DNA of 10,197 nucleotides from Oscillospiraceae bacterium (GTDB taxonomy: Bacteria; Bacillota; Clostridia; UBA1381), in NCBI GenBank assembly GCA_022508725.1, contig JAFLUR010000060.1:1-10197 (forward strand). The letters run 5' to 3'. Shown here in pieces: positions 1 to 5,752 of the stretch (positions are counted from its first letter, which is position 1; each line of letters opens with the position of its first letter). Under the pieces are notes generated by a model. That model was not told the origin of the DNA. It searched no databases and saw only the letters and a list, made by a program, of their open reading frames with translations. The position numbers and the translations under genes were made by a program.

Positions 1-331
1 TTGTATCTCCGTCTTTGGAAATACCGCTTCTATCGCTGTCGGAAATCCCGTAAGATCGTCAACACATATTATCAGAATATCTTCTACCCCTCTGTTATGA
101 ATACCGTTCAAATACGATATGTCCTTCGCTTCTTACATGAAAATGTATCACATCCATAAATACAACCGCATAGATTTCTTCAAGCGGTCTTATCTGCCGT
201 TCCCGTATTATCGGCAATATTTTATCCGTTATCCGGCTTATGATTGTATCGGAACATTTGAGTCCGTATATCTCCATGATGTGTGATTCAATATCCTTTA
301 TTGTCATACCTTTGGCATACATGGATATAAA
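1..331 (-). pseudogene. IS256-family (mutator-type) transposase fragment, frameshifted and internally deleted
   Basis: This is a remnant of a DDE transposase of the IS256/mutator family. One frame (95-322) reads MYAKGMTIKDIESH, then ISRITDKILPIIRERQ, then RPLEEIYAVVFMDVIHFHVR, which is the family's pre-catalytic region and first catalytic Asp (FMD). That frame ends just after SEGHIV. In a different frame (1 to about 120) the protein resumes as YLNGIHNRGVEDILIICVDD, then LTGFPTAIEAVFPKTEIQ, which carries the second catalytic Asp region. From memory of family members, roughly 30-35 residues between these blocks are missing, so an internal deletion also shifted the frame. The true N-terminus is missing: upstream of FISMYAKG there is a stop and then unrelated Rpn-type sequence. 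The 3' part lies beyond the left edge. It cannot make a functional transposase. Family assignment is confident from the motifs; the exact IS is not identified. Confidence 0.87.
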
Positions 332-339
332 CTATAGCG

Positions 340-600
340 TCTTCCAAATTACCCTTGGATATTTTAGGCAACTCATAAAAATGAATAGCAAATTTATCGT
401 TCAATAGTTCATGTCTGTTTTTCTCTAATATTTGAAAATGCGAATGATATTCTTTACAGTCAAACATTATAAAATTGATAATATTCAAACAAATCGTTTC
501 AGGCAGTTCAGAATATTCATGACCCGATTTTAAATCCGCAATAAACAGTTTTGACTAATAAAATAACGATCTGTCGTCAAAATGTACGATGGCAGACTGC
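340..600 (-). pseudogene. Rpn / PDDEXK_2-type nuclease-transposase family fragment (C-terminal half) with internal amber codon
   Basis: Reading leftward from about 600, one frame gives DDRSLFY, a TAG stop (555-557), then SKLFIADLKSGHEYSELPET, ICLNIINFIMFD, KEYHSHFQILEKNRHELL and IHFYELPKI. This order (YWSKLY..QL..G..YSEL, INI..F..F....YHS.F.L.EK, IHF.ELPK) is what I know of Rpn-type PD-(D/E)XK proteins, also annotated as PDDEXK nuclease family transposases. The family normally has Trp where the TAG lies, so this looks like a TGG-to-TAG nonsense change. A further in-frame TAA is at 609-611, and I can find no N-terminal nuclease core upstream. The C-terminal tail runs straight into the IS256 fragment around 330-345. 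It is a dead, doubly truncated gene. Confidence in the family is good but rests on recalled motifs. Confidence 0.72.
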
Positions 601-629
601 CCGAATGATTACATATCACAAAATTACCG

Positions 630-744
630 TCAAGTCAAGGGTTTGCGCGGCAAAGCCGCTTTGATGAACGCCCGTTGGGCATCCTTGACATGCCGGAAAT
701 TTTATGATATATTATAGCTGTGGCAGGACTTAAAAAGCCCTGCC
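630..744 (+). repeat. Structured interspersed repeat, copy A
   Basis: This is the best-folded copy of a repeat also seen at 9634-9715 and, more decayed, around 2330-2415. GTCAAGG (634-640) pairs with CCTTGAC (683-689). Inside that stem lie GCGGC/GCCGC (647-651 with 655-659) and GCCC/GGGC (670-673 with 677-680), giving a three-way junction. A separate stem follows: 722-730 pairs with 736-744 with one mismatch, then an A-run. The A-run rather than a T-run argues against an intrinsic terminator on this strand. Orientation is arbitrary, given here as the strand on which the fold reads as described. Function is unknown. Confidence 0.7.
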
Positions 745-922
745 GTGAAAAAAAAACACCGTTCTATCACAGAAACTTAATTTGCAGAGAAACTTCGCAC
801 TCCCTTTTTGCCGGATAACACGCATCCCTTTTCGGGTATGTCATCCGCTTCTTTGCCTATACCGCCATATCAATCACGGTTATTTGGCTGCAAAATCAGG
901 CAGCCGGAAATTACCTTTTTCG
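745..922. other. Gene-free stretch with a hairpin downstream of the SUKH gene
   Basis: I see no gene here. GGCTGC/GCAGCC (890-895 with 901-906 approximately) forms a 6-bp stem that can be lengthened imperfectly by flanking GGT..ATT/AAT..ACC pairs. It lies just past the stop codon of the leftward SUKH gene, so it may mark the mRNA end. It lacks a U-run, so I do not call it an intrinsic terminator. Confidence 0.3.
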
Positions 923-1441
923 TTACAGCATATCAATTATATCAGTAACACTGTAAGTTTCGGTATCATTATTTATAAGCTTGTTTACAAAATCCGATAA
1001 ACTATCTGCGAGCTTTGGAGAAACTTTGAGAATATTCTCATAATTAAATGCAAGCGTTATCATATCCTTTTTATAGTAATTAATTTCTGTTTCATCAGAC
1101 AACAGGCTGTGCGAACATTGATATACAGGCAGGTCGGGGATATTCAGATCAACACATATGGCATCTCCGTCAAAGGTTGATGCAAATGTAAACAATCCGA
1201 AAGGAAGAATGTTGACTCCGGGAACCATATCGGTATTTTCGGCATAAATCCTGTCGATATCATAAAATACAAAATCCTCGTATTCAAGTTTATTTTCCGG
1301 TACTGCTTGTGAATAGATTTCTACAAAAACATCCGGAAGTTTTTCGGAAAGTCCCTTAATTTTTCTGATCTCATCATCGGCAGCAGCTCTTAATGATGCT
1401 CCTTGAAGATTGTTTAAAAAATTTATGAATTTTTTTACCAT
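923..1441 (-). CDS. SUKH superfamily (SMI1/KNR4-like) protein, orphan
   Basis: A 172-residue soluble protein with no signal peptide or membrane segment. The pattern fits the SMI1/KNR4 (SUKH) fold: an early LPDVFVEIYSQ (residues 35-45, the family's LP..y..f), the FYDIDRIYAEN block (59-69), PFGLFTFAS (80-88), then DGDAICVDLN (91-100) and PVYQCSH (105-111), matching the usual fa.dg.gd...D and vy...H core. Bacterial SUKH proteins are often immunity proteins against polymorphic or contact-dependent toxins, but no toxin or secretion gene is visible here, so that role is only inferred. The ATG start is supported by AAGGAG about 10 nt upstream. It lies 116 bp downstream of the NimA-like gene in the same orientation, with no clear promoter or terminator in the gap, so cotranscription is possible. 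Confidence 0.7.
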   Translation of the reverse strand: MVKKFINFLNNLQGASLRAAADDEIRKIKGLSEKLPDVFVEIYSQAVPENKLEYEDFVFYDIDRIYAENTDMVPGVNILPFGLFTFASTFDGDAICVDLNIPDLPVYQCSHSLLSDETEINYYKKDMITLAFNYENILKVSPKLADSLSDFVNKLINNDTETYSVTDIIDML

Positions 1442-1557
1442 AATTTCACATCTCCTTGAAATAAGATTTGTCTGCGGTACAAAACGAGTGTTATCTGAAA
1501 AAGATTAGGTATATCTGAGACTTTCGCAAGAAAGTTCTTCACATAATTCTTCAAGAC
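1442..1557. other. Spacer between NimA-like and SUKH genes with small hairpin
   Basis: The 116-bp gap holds a 6-bp stem with a 4-nt loop, ACTTTC/GAAAGT on the minus strand (near 1523-1538). There is no T-run after it in either direction. No promoter of comparable quality to others in the window is visible, which favours read-through from the upstream gene. Confidence 0.35.
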
Positions 1558-2085
1558 TTAATTGGGGAACAATAAATTTGCTTTCTGTTTTATGTCGGAT
1601 TGCGCTCTGCCGCCGACCGGATTGACTTTTGCGGTTAAATCGATTACGGTCAATTTTGCAACCGCGGTTACCGCAACTGTTTTTCTGTTATAATCAAAAT
1701 TGCGTGTTTCTTCATAACGATTCATAATAATATTATCAATGGCACTCTGTTTCTCGTCTCCATCAAGAAAAGTTATATCCGCTGTTCCCATAACGCATTT
1801 ATATCGCATTGTCACATCTTTCCTCTCAGCAATACAATCCATGCCAAGCGGAATGTCCATCTCAAATGAGCATTTTTTATTTTTATTCATCAATTCATAT
1901 TTTCTTCCCGCCATAGCGCCGTGAACATAAAATTCTATTTGTTTCCCGGCTGCGGTATAGGCAAAGTTAAGCGGTACAATGTACGGAAAGTCTCCGTCCG
2001 CCAAACCTATCCTAATAATATTACATTCATCTATGATACTCAAAATTGTTTCAAAATCGGTCACTTCTCTGTCTTTTCGTCTCAT
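1558..2085 (-). CDS. NimA-like pyridoxamine 5'-phosphate oxidase family flavoprotein
   Basis: A 175-residue cytoplasmic protein of the split-barrel flavin-binding fold (pyridoxamine-phosphate-oxidase-like, Pyridox_ox_2/NimA group). Visible family features are the N-terminal MRRKDREVTD, IIRIGLADGDFPYIVPLNFAY (residues 23-43), FYVHGAMAGRKYELM (residues 52-66, the HGA..GRK.ell flavin-phosphate region), CSFEMD, the MRYKCVMGTADITFLDGDEK stretch and a C-terminal LTAKVNP. Relatives include 5-nitroimidazole resistance reductases, but many are of unknown substrate, so resistance is not claimed. Two ATGs are six bases apart. AAGGA (2094-2098) sits 8 nt before the second and only 2 nt before the first, so the second (2085) is chosen; it also gives the usual MRRKDRE start. 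It has its own strong promoter. Confidence 0.85.
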   Translation of the reverse strand: MRRKDREVTDFETILSIIDECNIIRIGLADGDFPYIVPLNFAYTAAGKQIEFYVHGAMAGRKYELMNKNKKCSFEMDIPLGMDCIAERKDVTMRYKCVMGTADITFLDGDEKQSAIDNIIMNRYEETRNFDYNRKTVAVTAVAKLTVIDLTAKVNPVGGRAQSDIKQKANLLFPN

Positions 2086-2093
2086 ATTCATCT

Positions 2094-2098
2094 TCCTT
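2094..2098 (-). promoter_or_regulatory. Ribosome binding site deciding the NimA-like start
   Basis: AAGGA on the minus strand lies 8 nt before the ATG at 2085 but 2 nt before the ATG at 2091, favouring the inner start. Confidence 0.7.
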
Positions 2099-2117
2099 TG
2101 AGTTATCTTTCCATTCG

Positions 2118-2146
2118 ATTATACCACAAAATCCATATAACGTCAA
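2118..2146 (-). promoter_or_regulatory. Sigma-A-type promoter for NimA-like (and perhaps SUKH) gene
   Basis: On the minus strand TTGACG (2141-2146) is followed by a 17-bp spacer and a perfect TATAAT (2118-2123). The implied start of transcription near 2111 gives a leader of about 25 nt before the NimA-like ATG. Confidence 0.85.
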
Positions 2147-2215
2147 CCGTCAATGTTCATTGTTTCCTTAAGTTTCCCGATTTTTCCGGTCGGAAAACCG
2201 ACAATGCTTTATTTA

Positions 2216-2460
2216 GGGATGGGGGACATAATAAATAACAGGACAGATAAGCGCCGTGACAGGGGAAATAGTTGCTTGCGTCTTGAGATATTTTTTGACG
2301 GCAAATTGTCGGAATAAGGCAGCATAATAACCCAATCAAGTCGAAGATCCGCTTTGATGAAAGTTATGCAGGCGACCTTTTACATAATAAGTAGATTATT
2401 CCGGAGTATAACAATTAAGGGCAGAAACAGAACAAAGTCTATTTCTACCCTTGTAAAATC
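2216..2460 (+). repeat. Structured interspersed repeat, copy B
   Basis: This is colinear with copy C. Shared blocks are CTTGAGAT.TTTTTT (around 2282), GGCAGCATAA (2318-2327) and a terminal inverted repeat. AAGGGCAGAAA (2417-2427) and TTTCTACCCTT (2442-2452) match at 10 of 11 pairs around a 14-nt loop. The central region that is well folded in copy A (CCGCTTTGATGAA at about 2350) is recognisable but eroded. No open reading frame in it looks real. Confidence 0.7.
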
Positions 2461-2571
2461 TTATTATATTACCTATTGGGAGTTTACACAAAATCCCTGC
2501 GGTCTATTAATTTTTTTCGGCAAATCCCGCTGCTTTCGGCAGTATTTTTGCCTGTTCCAAAATGTATAATT
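2461..2571. other. Gene-free stretch after the YabE-like gene
   Basis: This is the 3' flank of the leftward YabE-like gene. A small CTGC/GCAG hairpin nests within GGCAAA/TTTGCC near 2518-2552. An A-run rather than a T-run follows it on the minus strand, so I do not call a terminator. Confidence 0.3.
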
Positions 2572-3654
2572 TTATTCGATCACATAAATCGTAGCGCTTC
2601 TTCTTCCGAAATTGCTTGCCGCAGAGCTTGACTCAAAACAAAGATCGATTCTGTTCCCTTTTATGGCGCCGCCCTTATCCGCCGCGACGGCATAACCGTA
2701 CACCCATGATTTTCCGCCGTCGGATGACTCAACATATACTCTTGAGCCGAGCGGTATAACATTCGGATCAACTGCTATAATACCGTATTTAAGCGGAGTT
2801 CCGCTTGCGCTTCTGGTAGAGCCTCCGTTCTGTTCGGGAGATGTATCATAAGCTGTAGCCGTAACATTAAGCTTTTTCTTATAACGCATTTCACCTCTTG
2901 ATGAAAGTGCTCCGTTAGACGCCGCTTTTACATTAACCACATTATTCTTTGTGCCTACGAGAATTATCTCGTCCGTTGCCTCCTTTGTAACCTGCTCGGA
3001 AACAGCCTCTCTTGCGACCTCGATGCCGTCTTTGATCGTTATTCTGTAGGTGACATCCTTTGAACCGTCCGAACCCTCCTGTTTTACCTTTTTCTCTCCG
3101 ATAAACAATTCGGATGTTTCCCTTTTCACGGTATCATAAGCGATCGTCTCACTTACCGTTTCCTCTCTTATCTCAATCTTTGCAATACTTACGGTCATAT
3201 CATATCCTATAAGACTGTCCCTTGACGGTATGACCTCGTCATCCGGTTCGGTATGAATACCCGCCTCCGTAAGCGCTTCTCCGACCGTTGCTTTCGTTGT
3301 TGACGCTTTTATATCACCGTTCGCAGTCTTTATATTGAAAACAATACCTCTGCGCAGTGTAAGCGAGTCAACCTCCTCAAGAGCGTCGGACGGCATATAA
3401 TTCAAATTATCATATGAATTGACTACTATACCGTATTCATCAAGCAATTCTCCGACAGTTTTCTTTCTTGTTGTCAAAACTGTCGATTCTTCAGTTCCTG
3501 CATATACATTTACTTCGTTTATCGGAATTTCCTTTACAGCCGCGTCATTAACCGCTCCGATAGTAACAAGACTGACCATTGCAAGAACTATTCCTGCCGC
3601 ACATCTGTTTCTTCTCTGCATCCATAAATTCTTTAAACTTTTTAAAGCTCTCAC
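2572..3654 (-). CDS. YabE-like cell-wall protein: DUF348 repeats, G5 domain, C-terminal 3D domain
   Basis: A 360-residue exported protein expected to act on peptidoglycan. It has a basic N-terminus (MRALKSLKNLWMQRRNR) and a membrane or signal segment at about 19-38. Two DUF348-like modules follow (about 45-90, with KKTVGELLDEYGI; about 105-150, with KATVGEALTEAGI). A G5 module lies at about 157-236 (ETVSETIAYDT to EIILVGT), and a 3D domain at about 262-358. The 3D domain shows TAYD (D270), SASGTPLKYG, IAVDPNVIPLGS (D296), AADKGGAIKGNRID (D326, D337), which are the family's conserved Asp positions. YabE and Rpf-like relatives are lytic or resuscitation-type wall enzymes. The start is the GTG at 3654, because AGGAGG lies exactly 7 nt upstream; no ATG fits. 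A strong promoter lies about 60 nt further upstream. Confidence 0.93.
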   Translation of the reverse strand: MRALKSLKNLWMQRRNRCAAGIVLAMVSLVTIGAVNDAAVKEIPINEVNVYAGTEESTVLTTRKKTVGELLDEYGIVVNSYDNLNYMPSDALEEVDSLTLRRGIVFNIKTANGDIKASTTKATVGEALTEAGIHTEPDDEVIPSRDSLIGYDMTVSIAKIEIREETVSETIAYDTVKRETSELFIGEKKVKQEGSDGSKDVTYRITIKDGIEVAREAVSEQVTKEATDEIILVGTKNNVVNVKAASNGALSSRGEMRYKKKLNVTATAYDTSPEQNGGSTRSASGTPLKYGIIAVDPNVIPLGSRVYVESSDGGKSWVYGYAVAADKGGAIKGNRIDLCFESSSAASNFGRRSATIYVIE

Positions 3655-3661
3655 TGAAATA

Positions 3662-3667
3662 CCTCCT
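3662..3667 (-). promoter_or_regulatory. Shine-Dalgarno deciding the GTG start of the YabE-like gene
   Basis: A perfect AGGAGG on the minus strand is 7 nt before GTG (3652-3654). The open frame extends 26 codons further, but that extension covers the 5' leader and has no ribosome site. Confidence 0.9.
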
Positions 3668-3720
3668 ATTTGCTTCCATCTTCCTTTTGAAAAGATCAAC
3701 GGTTTCCAACGATTAATGGA

Positions 3721-3749
3721 ATTGTACCACAAATATTTCTTTTTGTCAA
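3721..3749 (-). promoter_or_regulatory. Sigma-A-type promoter for the YabE-like gene
   Basis: TTGACA (3744-3749), a 17-bp spacer and TACAAT (3721-3726) on the minus strand. The predicted transcript begins near 3714, giving a leader of about 60 nt. Confidence 0.88.
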
Positions 3750-3762
3750 GCTATTTTCTGTA

Positions 3763-4086
3763 AGAAAATTACATATAATTGAATTTTGACTTCTATATTG
3801 TGGAATATACTAACTATTTATTGTTATTATTACCTATTTTCACCTCCCTCTTTTGTTATTATATGCTAATAAATAAAGAAATATTCCTGTCCTGTTTGGG
3901 CATTTTTCATAATTTTACACCATCCGACTTTATTCGACTATTGAAAAAGCACTGATTTCGTGAGCGTATTTTCATTAAATATCAATTTAAATATCCCAAA
4001 TATTCGCAGTATTATGCGATTTTTTTAAATTATATCATTTTTCTTTTCAGGGAAAAATTTTAAATAAAAAAATTTTAAATAAATAC
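3763..4086. other. AT-rich divergent intergenic region with a 15-bp tandem duplication
   Basis: No gene is visible between the divergent YabE-like and YjfB-like units. A 15-bp A/T-only unit is present twice in tandem (4053-4067 and 4068-4082), ending just before the -35 of the YjfB-like promoter, where it could act as an UP element. A ribosome-site-like GGGAGGTG on the minus strand (about 3845-3852) has no usable reading frame after it. Confidence 0.55.
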
Positions 4087-4115
4087 TTGAAAATTTTTTT
4101 TATTTGGTATATAAT
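4087..4115 (+). promoter_or_regulatory. Sigma-A-type promoter for the YjfB-like gene
   Basis: TTGAAA (4087-4092), a 17-bp spacer and TATAAT (4110-4115). It lies about 45 nt before the start codon. There is no obvious SigD-type (TAAA..GCCGATAT) element, although YjfB-type genes in some Bacilli are motility-linked. Confidence 0.87.
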
Positions 4116-4159
4116 AACTGTAAACGGTATAATTTTTTATTATGTGGGAGGTGATTATC

Positions 4160-4363
4160 ATGGGAGTTTCACGAACGGTGGATATTATGGTAAACAATGC
4201 AACAGCTGATGCTATGTTCCAAAATAAGGTATCTGTGGGCATACTGAAGAAGACCATGGACTTTGAGGAAATGGTAAGCACAAAGCTTCTTGAAAGTCTT
4301 CCGGATGTTCGGCCGCTTGCTCCTGCCGGAGAAATCGGAAGTAACATCGATGTTTATGCTTGA
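4160..4363 (+). CDS. YjfB-family small protein (putative motility-associated)
   Basis: A 67-residue protein with the YjfB pattern: an N-terminal helix with Ala/Asn/Met residues (VDIMVNNATADAMF), a central VSVGILKKTMDFEE (the family's V.V.VLKK.MD), KLLESLPDV, and a Pro/Gly-rich end GEIGSNIDVYA matching the family's G.NiD..a ending. In Bacillus, YjfB has been linked to the motility regulon; its molecular role is unknown to me and no flagellar gene is in this window. The inner ATG at 4160 is chosen because GGGAGG (4146-4151) is 8 nt upstream; the ATG at 4142 overlaps that site. It is the only clear rightward gene and a single-gene unit ending at the large hairpin at 4464-4546. Confidence 0.78.
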   Translation: MGVSRTVDIMVNNATADAMFQNKVSVGILKKTMDFEEMVSTKLLESLPDVRPLAPAGEIGSNIDVYA

Positions 4364-4463
4364 TTGTATTTCATGATATTATTATTGAGAATTTCAGCAT
4401 ATAAAATTCTTAATATAATATTCCTTTGTAAAAAATCGGAGCTGTGACAAAAGTTGCACAAAC

Positions 4464-4546
4464 AAAACTCTTGAAATCAAACCGCCGCCCAAAAGTCAGA
4501 CCCAAAACTGACGGTTGGGAGGCGGTTTTTCAATTTCAAGAGTTTT
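4464..4546. terminator. Very long bidirectional hairpin terminator between convergent genes
   Basis: The outer stem is 14 perfect pairs (4464-4477 with 4533-4546). Inside are AAACCGCC/GGCGGTTT (4479-4486 with 4521-4528), CCCAA/TTGGG (4488-4492 with 4515-4519) and GTCAG/CTGAC (4495-4499 with 4508-4512), with an 8-nt apical loop. T-runs end the rightward stem, and A-runs on the other side provide a U-rich tract for the leftward gene. It lies between the YjfB-like gene and the lipoprotein gene, so it probably serves both. Its length is unusual for a terminator. Confidence 0.85.
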
Positions 4547-4605
4547 TATCTTTTAAATCGGTTTATTTTCTTGTCAATTGTACAGGTATTTTGTTTGCGA
4601 TTGCC

Positions 4606-5505
4606 TTAATTTTTCCGCTCATAGAAGTCGTATGCATAGCTGAAAAAGTCATTGATGGTTTCATAGCTTTGAGACTCTCCGTTTATTGTCATGGAATATA
4701 CCATCAAATCAAGGCTGCCGGGATACGAGCCAAAACGTATTACCGTTTTTACCGGCTTACCGTTATAATAGCAATTTCCTCTGAATTCAACCTCATAACG
4801 ATGTTCATATACAGTCATACATTCCCATTCCCAATTATCATCCGAGGATAAATTACGCAGAACGTCTCCGATGGTATATTCATCGGAATATTCACTCAGG
4901 TATGAGTTGTGAGTTATTCGTGCCAAGTCCGGTTTACTGAAACCGTAAACTTCCTGCACTTCTTCATCCGTCAACGCCTTGTATGCGCCGCCGACATCAT
5001 CGGAATCGTCGGAATTCTTATCCATGTAATCCTCATATAACTCTTCTACCCAACCTTCATCATCTTCCGTTTCACTGTTACTGTCCTCAAATATCTTTTC
5101 CATAAGCGTATTCAGCATAAGCAAATTTTGTTCTATGTCATTAAAGGCAAGCGTATGCACTTGAAAAGTACCGTCATCATTCAGTATGAATTGAATTGTA
5201 GCCTCAACCGTCTTATCATTATATATACATTGTCCGTTGAACTCAACAACCTTTTCACCCGTATCGGCTTCAAAATATTGCCACATAGGAAGCATAAAAA
5301 AGTTTTCAAAAGCGTCTCCTAACGTAACATCGGTCGAATATGCGGACAAATAGCTGTTTTTAATGCTGCGAACCTCCTTACTGTCGCTCGTTTGCAAACT
5401 GTTCAAAGCATCCTTCACACCCTTCTCAGCCTGACCCAAACCGCATGAAGATACCGAAAGTGCAATCGCTCCCGTAATAATAAGTATCATTAATTTTTTT
5501 CCCAA
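4606..5505 (-). CDS. Uncharacterised lipoprotein with an internally duplicated domain
   Basis: A 299-residue protein I do not recognise as a named family. MGKKLMILIITGA and the lipobox VSSC give a clear lipoprotein signal with lipidation at Cys21, so it should be membrane-anchored on the outside. The mature part has two related copies of about 90 residues. Copy 1 (about 47-138) has NSYLSAYS, LGDAFENF, VEFNGQCIYNDKTVEATIQF and HTLAFND. Copy 2 (about 197-288) has NSYLSEYS, IGDVLRNL, VEFRGNCYYNGKPVKTVIRF and YSMTING. An acidic linker (about 141-172, many D/E/S) joins them. The start is TTG at 5505: GGGAAG lies a few nt upstream, and the next ATG (Met6) would be about 20 nt away and would drop the GKK n-region. 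It is monocistronic, with its own promoter and a shared terminator. Confidence 0.85.
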   Translation of the reverse strand: MGKKLMILIITGAIALSVSSCGLGQAEKGVKDALNSLQTSDSKEVRSIKNSYLSAYSTDVTLGDAFENFFMLPMWQYFEADTGEKVVEFNGQCIYNDKTVEATIQFILNDDGTFQVHTLAFNDIEQNLLMLNTLMEKIFEDSNSETEDDEGWVEELYEDYMDKNSDDSDDVGGAYKALTDEEVQEVYGFSKPDLARITHNSYLSEYSDEYTIGDVLRNLSSDDNWEWECMTVYEHRYEVEFRGNCYYNGKPVKTVIRFGSYPGSLDLMVYSMTINGESQSYETINDFFSYAYDFYERKN

Positions 5506-5568
5506 TTTTACTTCCCCCGCTCTTTAAATTTTTTGATTTTTAAGCGTGATTAAGAACGCCTATTTACA

Positions 5569-5597
5569 ATTATATATCGACATAATATAAATATCAA
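5569..5597 (-). promoter_or_regulatory. Sigma-A-type promoter for the lipoprotein gene
   Basis: TTGATA (5592-5597), a 17-bp spacer and TATAAT (5569-5574) on the minus strand. The transcript would start near 5562 and leave a leader of about 57 nt. Confidence 0.8.
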
Positions 5598-5691
5598 TTG
5601 TTATTTTCGCATAAATAAATTCTCTTAATTGTAATGATTTTCGGCAATTTGAACAGATAATAATTCCGTACAATAAAGGAAAGACCGGCGC

Positions 5692-5739
5692 AAAAAAGCC
5701 CCGGAAACCGTCCGAACAGCGGATTTTCGGGGCTTTTTT
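5692..5739. terminator. Intrinsic terminator of carB
   Basis: AAAAAAGCCCCG (5692-5703) pairs with CGGGGCTTTTTT (5728-5739), with an inner TCCG/CGGA stem (5711-5714 with 5720-5723). It begins 13 bp past the carB stop. The U-run on the carB side makes it a textbook intrinsic terminator, and its symmetry means it could also act rightward. Confidence 0.93.
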
Positions 5740-5752
5740 ATATTTTCGATCC

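Noticed and set aside
722..757. Hairpin followed by A9 as a terminator
   Set aside because: The homopolymer after the stem is A on the plus strand, and on the minus strand the T-run precedes the stem, so it is not an intrinsic terminator in either direction.
782..1000. Rightward 72-codon open frame
   Set aside because: It runs antisense into the SUKH gene, has no ribosome site, and its composition looks random.
2354..2569. Rightward 71-codon open frame
   Set aside because: It overlaps repeat copy B, has no convincing ribosome site and resembles no protein family.
3841..3856. GGGAGGTG on the minus strand as ribosome site of a hidden gene
   Set aside because: No start codon at proper spacing opens a frame of more than a few codons.
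4444..4851. Rightward 135-codon open frame
   Set aside because: It covers the large hairpin and the antisense of the lipoprotein gene; no start signal or family resemblance.
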